This document shows positions 42,524-53,400 of a stretch of 64,000 bases of DNA, piece by piece. The notes under the pieces were generated by a model. It saw only the letters and a list, made by a program, of their open reading frames with translations. It ran no database searches and had not been told where the DNA came from. How positions within the stretch are numbered: position 1 is the first letter of the stretch; every line of letters starts with the position of its first letter. Position numbers and translations under genes: made by a program. This stretch comes from Dryas octopetala. Lineage: Eukaryota; Streptophyta; Magnoliopsida; Rosales; Rosaceae. The stretch is taken from the NCBI GenBank assembly GCA_963921425.1, contig OY992839.1:18584910-18648909 (forward strand), written 5' to 3'.

Positions 42524-45249
42524 GGGCTCTTCTCAGGTAACTAATATTTCTGGCTCTCGGTGGTTCGTTACTTTTATAGATGATTGTTCTCGTATTACTT
42601 GGGTTTATTTGATGAAGGAAAAAAGTGATGTTTTTTCTCTTTTCCAATCCTTTCATCAAATGGTTCAAACACAATATGGTTTATCAATAAAAGTCTTCCG
42701 CTCAAATAATGAGGGTGAATACATTAATTCTGGCCTCAAATCTTTTTTTTTTTTTTTTTTTTCTGAAAATGGAATTATTCATCAAACAACTTGCAGTCAT
42801 ACTTCTCAACAAAATGGCGTAGCAGAGCAAAAAAATCGTCATCTTCTCGAGGTGGCCCGTTCTCTACTTATTTCTATGCAGGTTCCAAAAACCTATTGGG
42901 GGTAGGCTATTCTTACAGCAACCTATCTGATCAATAGGCTGCCATCCAGGGTTCTTCAATTCCAAACTCCACTTCAGGTATTCACCACATCTTACTCTCC
43001 TTCTATTGTTAATCATCTTCCTCTTCGAGTCTTTGGATGCACATGCTATGTTCATATCCATCGTTCTTCACGAGGTAAGCTTGACCCACGAGCTCTCAAA
43101 TGTGTTTTCTTGGGCTATTCGACTACTCAAAAAGGTTAGAAGTGTTTTCATCCTCCATCCAAAAAATTTCTTGTCTCCATCGATGTTACTTTTCATGAAG
43201 ATCAGGCTTATTTTTCTTCTTCCTCTGAGACTTCTCTTCGGGGGAGACCTTGAGTAGTGAAGATAAGTCTTGGGATAGTGTGCCTACACTTGAGTCTGAA
43301 AATAAGAAATATGTACAACCTAAAAAAAAGATGAAAAAAATCAAGCAAGTGAAAATGGAAAAATTATGGACTCTAAGGACCCTAGTGCTACACTTTTCCC
43401 ATAAAATCATCGTATTTCACCGTATAAGCTGGTGTATCAAATGAGAAACACAACACCTCTCGAAGACACCGATCAATCTGCCCCTGCGATGGATAATCCT
43501 GAGGTACAATCTATTGAACCTCTTTCTTCCTCTATTGATACTTTTCTTGATGCTCCACTTAATTCTCATGCAACTGATGACTCAGATTTACCTATTAGTA
43601 CTTGTCAATCCAAATATAAACACCCAATTTCTAATTTTATGTCTTCATATCGTCTCTCACCATGTTTTAAAAAATTTTCCTATCAGTTGTCCTCTGTATC
43701 TGTTCCTAAGAATCTGCATGATGCACTTGACAATCCAAGGTGGAAAGAGGCAATGGCTGAAGAATTGAGGGCCCTTCGGAAAAACTCTACTTAGGAGATA
43801 GTGAAATGGCCAAAAGGGAATAAACCAGTTGGCTGCAAGCGGGTTTTTACGATAAAATACAAAGCTGATGGCACAATTGATAGGTACAAAGCAAAATTGT
43901 TGGCAAAAGGATACACGTAGACCTATGGGATTGACTATCAGGAGACGTTTGCGCCCGTTGCAACGATGAACACAATTCCAGTTCTGTTATCTTTAGCAAC
44001 AAATCTCGATTGGACTTTTCAGTAGTTTGATGTGAAGAATGCTTTTCTTCATTGCAATCTGAAGGAGGAGGTGTACATGGATATTCCTCCCGGCATTGAT
44101 GAGAGTTCTAATAAAGGGGAAGTGTGCAGATTAAAGAAGTCCCTATATGGCATCAAACAATCACCTAGAGCCTAGTTTGGTAGATTCTCACAGACTATGC
44201 GGAAATATGGGTATCATCCTAGTAAGGCAGATCATACTTTGTTCCTTCGCCATTCTTAGGGAGGAAAAATTAAAATTGTTATTGTATATGTTGATGATAT
44301 TATTGTGACAGGAGATGATACAGAGGAGATTGCAAGACTGAAAATATATTTTGCCAAGGAATTTGAAATTAAAGATCTGGGTGCCTTGCGATATTTTCTA
44401 GGGATTGAAGTGGCTCGTTCAAATCAGGGAATCTTTGTCTCGCAGCGAAAATACGTAGTTGATTTATTAACAGAGACATGGATGTTAGCTTGCAAGCCTG
44501 TGGACATGCCGATTGAACAAAATCACAAATTAGGCAAGCATGTTGATAAAACACCGGTTGACAAAGGCAAATATCAGAGGTTAGTGGGTAAATTGATATA
44601 TTTGGCACACACTCGTCCTGATATAGTTTATGTTGTGAGTATTGTTAGCCAATTTATGCATGACTCACGTGAACCACATATGGATGCCGTGATGAAGATA
44701 CTCAAATACTTGAAATCAGCTCCCGAAGAAGGTTTGCTATTCTTTAAGCATGATCATATGGTTGTCGAAGCATACACAGATGTAGATTGGGCTGGCTCTA
44801 AAATTGACCTCAGGTCAACTTCAGGGTATTGCTCATTTGTAGGTGGAAACTTAGTCACTTGGCGCAGTAAAAAACAGTCAGTGGTTGCTAGGTCTAGTGC
44901 AAAAGCGGAATAAGAGCCTTGGCTCAAAGTGTATGTGAGCTATTGTGGTTGAGGATCTTATTGGGTTAGTTAGGAGTTGTTGTCAATGGCCCTATAAAGT
45001 TGTATTGTGATAATAATGTAGCAATTAGTATGGCTCATAATCTATTCCAACACGATCAAACCAAACATGTGGAGGTGGATAGACATTTTATCATGGAGAA
45101 GATAACATAGGCCTTAATTTGTACTCCATTTGTGAAAACAGAACATCAACTTGCAGATATTCTAACAAAAGAAGTATCAAACAGAGTCTTCAATTTTATT
45201 CTTTCCAAGCTGGGAATTCGAGATATCTATTCACTAGCTTGAGGGGAAG
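42524..45249 (+). pseudogene. Copia pol, 5'-truncated and riddled with stops
   Basis: It begins inside integrase ([18 protein letters not shown], then CSHTSQQNGVAEQKNRHLLE) and runs through reverse transcriptase ([31 protein letters not shown] at about 44285) and RNase H (TDVDWAGSK, then ARSSAKAE) to the C-terminus and a GAGGGGAAG polypurine tract. Stops include those near 42903, 43793, 43918, 44023, 44172 and 44257, and there is a frameshift near 44911. Gag, protease and the 5' LTR are absent. It is close to the intact element at 9562-14535 but belongs to a different family. Confidence 0.9.
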
Positions 45250-45490
45250 TGTTGACATGTTCAATATTTATTTGTATAGCTGATTTATTGTAATTACCGT
45301 AATTATAGGTTAATTGTAATTAGCTTAATTATAGGCTTAGATTTAGAAGTTGACTTTTAGGCTTAATTAGCTTAATTACTTTCTTTTTTTATGTAATGGC
45401 TATAAGCTATTTATTTCCTCTACTTAGAAAAGAATAATAAAACAGATAATTCTAAAGCCTATTCCTATATCTTTTAGTGAATTTCAGCAC
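45250..45490 (+). repeat. 3' LTR of the degenerate copia element
   Basis: It begins TGTTGACATG directly after the polypurine tract. Repeated AATTAGCTTAATTA-like segments and a polyadenylation-like AATAATAAAA follow. The right end is approximate because the 5' LTR is missing. Confidence 0.65.
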
Positions 45491-46275
45491 TGCAAACAGG
45501 AATTATATATGCTTTAAAAAAGAAAAAGAAACTCATGATGGAGATAAGCAAAAGGTGACATATTTTGCCATAATAGGAAAACAAATTTTTTCTATATATA
45601 GGGAATTACTTTTTATTAACAAGTTGCAAAAAAAAAAAAAAAAACAATGGCTAGAGAAATATTGGATGGGATGAGAAATGCAAACTAGAATTATGCTCTA
45701 AAAAAAAAAAGTGATGGAATAAGCAAAGGGTAACATTTGCTATAATAGGAAAACAAATTTGTGCTATAATAAGCTACTTGCTAATAATAAGAAACTTGGG
45801 TTGCTACATTGATTTATTTATTGTATCTAGCTTTAAGAAAAACTATATATGTTCAATATAAGTTATCTTTAGGGCATAATGAATCATGTATTTTTTTTTT
45901 CCCTAAGAATAAAAGCACTCAGTAAGCATCTATGGAGCACTCGGTGAGAATTGCAGAGCGCTCGGCGATTGCAGATGCAACCTGCATCTGCAACCTAAAA
46001 CCTGCATTTACAATCTAAAATATGTTATTTGCAACCTAAAAAGATATATCTGCAACCTAAAAAAGGCATCTGCAACCTAAAAAGATGCATATGCAACCTA
46101 AAAATGTGCAAGTGCAAATGCAGATACACCGAGCACTAGGCCTGTCAAGCCCTCAATAGTGTATTTTTCCAGCCCACGCGCGCGTACATAGACAGATTGG
46201 GCTGAAACTTAATTTTTTATTTGGCTGAGTTTCCAATTAAAAATCTTTCAAAAACTAGGTTTATAAGTAATTCAT
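45491..46275. repeat. Gene-free stretch with GCAACCTAAAA tandem units
   Basis: Around 45965-46130 the motif CTGCAACCTAAAA (with variants) recurs about seven times at irregular spacing. It is bounded by GAGCACTCGG and by CACCGAGCAC in inverse orientation. Two similar AAAACAAATTT..ATAATAGG blocks lie upstream. No gene was seen. Confidence 0.55.
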
Positions 46276-46475
46276 TAATATAAATTCTGCATTTTATTAC
46301 TTTTATAAAAGCATCTTAGCCATTTATTAGTAATATTAATTATCAAATCTTAGCCATTACATATTATAGTACAACCCAATCCAATCTTTTATTTATATAT
46401 ATATTTTTTATTGAAACCAATCCAATCTGTAATGATGCACCAACTCTGCCCTAAATTTTTCTCAAAAATTGAGTT
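46276..46475 (+). repeat. Dispersed repeat, copy 2
   Basis: Same sequence as 27410-27620 with small indels; TAAATTCTGCATTTTATTAC at the left edge and CTCAAAAATTGAGTTGC at the right. Confidence 0.8.
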
Positions 46476-48095
46476 GCACATAAATTTTGTGTCGTAATCC
46501 TATGTGGCAAAGTCAAATAATACACATCATTCTTTTGTTTTTTTGGTGATTATACACATCACCATCTATTTTTAATATGAAATTAATATTATAATTATTG
46601 AAATACCATCTTGTGAGTCATTTTGTTTTATTGAAAGACCATCTTGTGAGTCATTTTGTTTTAATAATATTATATTTATATTAATGATATTTTTTTGAAA
46701 GATCCTATATTTAAATTCCCCTCTTTTAAGATTACAAAATAAAAATTGCCTTTACTTTAGATATCACAAACTAATTGCTACTATGTGCGCAGTGACACAT
46801 TGGGAGCAATGGGATCGTACGACCCTAATAACCTGATTTTTATTCTAAACTCTTGACCCTAATTCACTTAAGAAAGGAAAAGACGATCCTATATTATGAT
46901 GTTCTTCGTTTTTTTTTAAGCGAATTAGCTCAAAACGAGGTCGTTTTGAGCAATTTCAATTAAAAACAAAAAACAAAACTTCAGTCTTCAACCTAATTTC
47001 CCAACATGAAGTGAACGCAACACTTGATCATGAAAGCTTCGCTTTCATTCTTCCTCTTCGTAATAGAAGGTATATCAATGGATAAATGAAAATTTGGTTA
47101 TAACGCATTGAGAAACATATATCTAATCTATTGGTAATGATATTGTAATACAGTGTTTTTAAAATTTGAGACTTCATCATGGATAATATAAATGAAAATA
47201 TTATAATGAATACTTTGTAGTTTTTTTCTTTTATCATGTTTCCATTATAATCAAATTTTCACCCCACCATCAGCTATGACATTTACGTTGAAAATAAAAG
47301 TGAACTGTGTTGTCCAGCTTTTGAATAACTAAAGATATTTCTTATTTGGACATATCATTTTATGCCAATAATAATCCAATCCGTATTTATACAGTTTGTC
47401 CAATTTCTTAAGACTGAATAGTACTAAATTCAATTCAGTTCAACTTGAAAAAAATATAGTAATATTTGGTCGGTCTAGTTGGCTCTAAAATTAGTAAAAT
47501 TAGATCGCTTTTTTACATTTTACCCAAGTGATCTTTAGGCTCAATTTCACTTCATTGCCTAAAAAAAAAATTGTCTCAATTTACCACTTGAATTAAAAAT
47601 TTGTTGCAATGTACCACCTCTGGCTAATTTTGTCTAAATTTTTGTTAAAAATAAGAGTGTTTTGGTCTTTTTCAAGTTCCTATTGTTAGAAAAAATGATT
47701 TTTTTACATTTTACCTACTTTGACACAATAAAAAACTGACTTGAAAAGACCGAAACACCATTATTTTTAACAAAAGTTTAGACAAAATGAGCCAGCCAAA
47801 TTAGAATTAGGGGTGACAAATTTTGACACAACACGATAACACGATTTGAACTTGACACGAAGTTAGTGGTTTTGGTTGATCATTTCTTGACACGAATACG
47901 AATATGACACGACCCATTAAACATGAATAATAAACGAGCAGGTTAGTGTCAAGCAGTGTAACATGATTGTGACATGCTAAACACGTTTCTCTAGTATTAT
48001 ATTACGAAAATGAATAATATTTCTCCTTTTTTAATATGTATTATATAACCTTTAATATGTATTATATAACCTATTGTATAATTATGACTTATTTG
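46476..48095. other. Gene-free stretch with a large inverted repeat
   Basis: AT-rich DNA. A 33-bp direct repeat (CCATCTTGTGAGTCATTTTG twice) lies at 46599-46665. Inverted-repeat arms of about 60 bp occupy 47620-47680 and 47733-47795 (TTGGTCTTTTTCAAG and CTTGAAAAGACCGAAA). TAGGGGTGACAAATTTTGAC near 47808 resembles the end of a hAT MITE, but no partner end was identified. No coding potential was recognised. Confidence 0.5.
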
Positions 48096-48743
48096 TATAT
48101 AGTCAAGAAATAAAATTTCAGGTTTCGAGGAAATTTTGATGGAAATTTCGAAGATTTTTAAATTTCGACAAAAATTAGACGGAAATGACGGAAATTGCTA
48201 TCAAAATACGAAAATTTTGACTAAAACTTTACCATATGTTTATTTAACATATTATCTACTAAATTGATAAAAAACATTGAATAAACCAAATTATATAGTA
48301 GGTTTCATGTGATATAAGATGAATATAATGCACGCTGGAGACAAATACTGTTAAATAAAATTAGTATAATGAATAAATGAAATTAGTATATTATTTATAC
48401 TCTATAATCTCTACATTAAACCCTATATATTTTATAATTTATATTCTATATTGTTTAGGATATGATATATGATATTAGGGTTTAGACCCTTTAGGGTATT
48501 TTAAATTATTTTTTATATAGAAATATATTAGAGTTTACTAGTTTAGGGTTTAAAAACAACTAAACGAAACTCCAAAACGGCCAAACGAAACCCCAAACCA
48601 TTTTTTAACTTTTCAATTGCCTAAAGGCCCCAAACCCCAATCAACCCTAAACCTTTTAATTTTTTTCTTTTTTTTTTTTTCTTCTTTTTCTTTCCTTTCT
48701 TTTCCCTCGAGTCTCCAACTCTCCACTGTTCTCTCTTCTTCTT

Positions 48744-48781
<38 letters not shown>

Positions 48782-49280
48782 TCCCCCTGCCGCCCAAACC
48801 ATTTTTTAACTTTTCAATTGCCCAAAGGCCCCAAATCCCAATCAACCCTAAACCTTTTAATTTTTTTTTTCTTTCCTTTCTTTTCCCTCGAGTCTCCAAC
48901 TCTCCACTGTTCTCTCTTCTTCTTCATCCTCTCTCTCTCTCTCTCTCACTCTCATCTCCCCCTGCCGTCGCCTCTTTCTCCCTCGATCTTCCCCCTGCCG
49001 CTGCCCTGCCGCCACCCCCTCTTTCTCCCTCGATCTCCCCCCTACTGCTGCCCTGCTGCCGCTCCATTTTTCTCCAAAAACTCAGCCTTCCAAAACCCAA
49101 AACCAAATCTCACCGCTGAAAATTTCGATGAAATTTCGAGGATTTCAGCGAAATTTCGATAATTTCTACAATTTTGACGAAATTATCCCGAAAATTTAAC
49201 AAATATGAGTTTCGATTTCAACACCCCAAAAAATCGAAATTTTCGGTGAAAATTTCGAAATTTAACACCTTGTATATAGT
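48096..49280 (+). mobile_element. hAT-like non-autonomous element, copy B, with 8-bp TSD
   Basis: Element 48104-49272 (1169 bp) is flanked by TATATAGT at 48096-48103 and 49273-49280. Ends are CAAGAAATAAAATTTC on the left and CAAGGTGTTAAATTTCG on the reversed right end, with many GAAATTTCG repeats inside both ends. Long stretches match copy A (15554-17073) when reversed. It contains a tandem duplication of about 200 bp (48594-48795 and 48796-48980) ending in (CT)n. The long pyrimidine-rich frame at 48617-49162 is low-complexity, not a gene. Confidence 0.85.
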
Positions 49281-50431
49281 TTTGTTAATATTATGATAAA
49301 ATATGTTTTTTTTAAAGGTAATGCATAAGTAACTTATTTGGTATAAAAATAAAAGAAATTATGTTTAAGTTTTAGTTTACGAGATATATGGGTCAACCCA
49401 AACACAACACGATTATAAACAAGTTGGGTTAACGTTAAATCACTTGACACAATTAATTAAACAAGTGTAGTTATGGTTAAATAGTATCTACATAAAATTA
49501 GGCTTTAGTTCTTCTTATGAATGACTTTAGACTAAAACTTTGTGGGTATTTTTTATTTTCTAAATAAAGCCCTTTGACCATTGCTACATCTTTTTTTTTT
49601 TTTTAATATCCAACACTGGCAATGTTCCCGAGCACTCAGCAGTATTTTTTTTTTATAACAATCGAGTGCTGCAACAAGCGCTCGCCGTTGATTTCTCTGC
49701 CTCTTTTTGAGGGTATAAAATACGGGTTCACTACATGACTCATATCCTTTTAATGTATAAAATGAGACTTATAAAAGCTGCTTGTTAGAATTTAATTCGG
49801 AGAGTTCAAAATTTCAGAGTTTAAACCTGACAAGACATGACGCATTGCTGGTCCTAATTGGAATGATGTACAACAGCCCGTGAGCTTATCATAACCCATC
49901 CCAAACACCTAAAGCGTGAGCCCCATCATAATTATGGTGTGATCGAGCCTTTTCGCGTCACCTTAATTGTTCCCAAAATGCAGGGCATTTTCTCAACTCT
50001 CATTAAACACCTTTTTTATATTATTGTTTTTGCCCCACAATTTTCAACCCTATCCACTCCACCAAATATTAATATTATAATAAAAACAATAAAACAAAAA
50101 ATAAATAAAAAATAAAAAACAACAAAAGGCTTTTGTCTATCTGAGGACGGTAGACGGAGTCTCACTCTTTTCTATCTCTCATATAGAAAACCTGACATTC
50201 TCTCATTCTCTCTGAAGTTCACACTGTTATAGGCTCTTTCTTCTCTTCTCTGCTACAGTAGTAATTTGTATGACAAAATTGCCCTCCACTTCTTCGTCAA
50301 ATTCCCAACGAGTCCTCTTCTTCTCCTCGGATTCTACCAACAGTCAAAGATCCTCTGCTGCTGGTGATCAACAACTTTCTCCTCCTCCTCCTCTATGTTT
50401 TCCATGGAAAACTTGCAGACTTGAGCTCCCT
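49281..50431. promoter_or_regulatory. Upstream region and leader of the STY-like kinase gene
   Basis: AT-rich flank, then a pyrimidine-rich stretch (50160-50260, TCTCTC blocks) typical of plant leaders. An upstream in-frame ATG at 50270 would add 54 Ser/Pro-rich residues. I prefer the ATG at 50432 because [10 protein letters not shown] is where the family-like sequence begins. Confidence 0.45.
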
Positions 50432-53400
50432 ATGGATTTGACCGAAGGCGTCGGAGAGAGCTCGTCGCCGCCGAGAAGCTTCGTCAGCTTCAGCAACTAC
50501 GATGTCCGTAACGATGTGTACAATCGCTTGCTGGAGAGCGGTCACGAAGAGGCTTTGAGTCAACCTGAGTTTCGTGACCACTTGGACGCTCACTTCAATC
50601 GCTTGCCTGCTAGGTATTGCAATTCGATCGCTCAACAATGTTTGATTTGCTTCTTTTTTATTTTTTTTAAATATTATTTTTGTGATGAATTCGATTACTG
50701 TTTAATTCGTGAAATTTGTTCTCTAACGTGTGATTATAATATGCATTCCGAGCAGTTTCTGAAATTTTTTTGAAATGTTTGAGCACACAAATTAGAGCAT
50801 ATATACGTTTCAAACTGTCCATTAGCGTCTATGCTCTAATGTTTTTTTTTTTTTTTACTGTACGCATATGATTTCATTTTTGAGCTTTAATTTTTGAGCT
50901 GGAATTGTTGTGTATGTTGTTGTTTCCTTCTCTATATTGTTTTTGTAAGAGTAGCCATTTGACTACGTGAGTAGGGTAAGAGTTTACATTTAACATATGC
51001 TTAGTATGTTTGGACGGAATTGGAAAACTTTTCTGATGCTTAATTGAACGAATTTATTTCTATTATAGTCTGATTTATTTCCAATTTGTTACTTGCACAG
51101 TTATGGGCTTGATGTTAACATGGACAGAGTGGAAGATGTTTTGTTGCATCAAAAGCTTCTTGCATTGGCAAAAGACCCAGAGAAGCAGCCTGTTTATAAC
51201 ATCCGTTTCTTGGAGGTATTACCTATCATTTGAGTCAATATTTTATATTTGCAATTTTGTCAACTAGAATTTTTTTGAGTTCTAGTGCAAAACCAAGTAA
51301 TAGTTTGTGGCCAGTTAGGGAAAATCAAGTGTTAGATTGCGTGCGTTGAATGGCCAAAAAAATAGGATGATTGAGAGATGTTTAATCTGAAGTGAACTAA
51401 TGTTAAAAAGAATTCTCTGCCGGTGTTGGATCATTTATACAGTATCAATTGAAAGCACAGTCAAAAAGAATATGAGACTATTACTGTCTATTTGAACTTC
51501 AAAATTCCAATTTATTTTGGTTTGTCAGTCTCCTTTGAAAAAAATTGCATTTGCGGGCTTCACATGATAAAGAATGAAAGATTGATCCTTAGGGATTGTG
51601 CAAAGAATGGAAAAAAAGAAGATATAGATATGGTGGGATTATGCATACGTCTGCGTGCATGGGCAGGAGAGCATGAAGATTGGCAGAGGAAATAATTTAG
51701 TGATTTTCTGCCAATCACATGAAAGAACTAGAACTTAGATTTTATATCTCAGCACTTAGTGTAGGGGATTTGTTTTTGTTTGTTTGTCTAGCTATACTTG
51801 AGTAATGCTAGAGGGACTACATTCCACATGATGTGCTAGTTGATGTGTTAATTTTGGCCATAAGTACACATCAATTGTCACATCATGTGGTCAACTAATG
51901 TGGTTAGAAAATGTTGTCTTTCCTTTATTTTTTCTCTTCTGTTTTTTCTTTTTATTTTTATTGTTTTATACTCCTGTGTGTCTTTCTGGCCAGAATATTT
52001 CTACTAGAACAGATGATAATGATGGCCAACAATGTACTAGTATTGTTTCCACCCCAAGACCATGTGATGAAGCTAATGAAGAAGCTGCACTGTCACATGA
52101 TAGGTATTTTATCTGTGCTATCCTCTGAAAGCTTAAATTTCATGCCATACTTATTCCTGTTTAGGGTTTAAGTCAGTGTATTTTGGATGATGATTTGTGG
52201 CTGTCATTTCTTTGTTTCATACTTATTTCATTTATGTTAATTGATCTAGAAATTGTGCGATCGACTTTGAACCTTGCTCTAAGCTTGGGGACCTGAACTT
52301 GGATAGAAAGAATTCTAAGGACATGGATGAAAGATATTTGAAGGAGAATTTTTCCAGAAGGTACTCAACAAAATTTTGTTGGCATTTTTTCTGTTTCCCT
52401 GTTATTCTTAAAGTCTACAAGTGATGCAGGAGCATCTCCTAGGGTTCCAAGAAATGGTATTTTTTTTAGTAGCTTTCTGATTTTTGTTTCCTAGCTGGAT
52501 TTAGAGCCTAGTTTCTTGATTTCATTAGGTCTTTAAGGTAATTTTACTTTAAGTTTTCTTAGTTAGTTAAGGTTTACTGTTTTCCTAGTGAGTTGAGGAA
52601 TATGTTTTCCCTATATAAGCTTAAGGCTTAGGTTGTAATAGACAGTTTTTTATCAAATTTTTTTTTTTTTTTTCGGAGAATTCAGATTCTAGAGTTTCTC
52701 TTGGGTTCCTAATCCTAGAACTTATCTATCTATGTTCCAAATTCAAATTCTCTCTCTTTTCTACTGTTATTGCTGGATTTTCCTTTCTACTATGGTTTTG
52801 CCCTATTACTGAAGCAAGACAGCAGCCCTATGCTTCTTTCCCGCATTAAAAAGACTCTAATATTATTCATTAAAACAATGATTTGTTTATTTCAAGCTCC
52901 ATAGTTTATCATGTGAGAGTTCAAATGTCGCCAATCTGTTGGGCTTGTGGTATTTTTTTATTGGTTTGTATATTTTTTTGTTGAGTTGGAATCAATCTTT
53001 TGTCTATGACCAATATTAACTAAAATGAAAGGGCACAATGGAAGCATATTAGGTAGTAGCAGCAACTGGTTATTTGTATAACAATGGTTGTATCAAATAT
53101 ACACCTGCAAAAAATTTAGTGCATCTACAGAACTCATGCAGTCCTGCATAGTTGAACAGAAGACCTCAAGTTTACCTTTGAAAGGGATCATGTGCTTACA
53201 TGGTCCCCCAAGTGGTCATGTGGAGTAACTTTGTAGACCTGTTTATCTTTCCAGCAGTAGTGTGAATCAACTCTGTGTGTTAGCTGTTCTCTATGTATGG
53301 CAGGATCACCAGCAAAACTGTAGAAATTTAGAAATAATTTTCTGAATACTTTATTCTTCTCTTAGAGAGGTATATAGTATAATATTATGTTGAACAAAAA

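Noticed and set aside
48617..49162. 181-codon Ser/Leu/Phe/Pro-rich frame that could suggest a secreted protein
   Set aside because: Lies inside hAT-like copy B across a tandemly duplicated CT-rich block.
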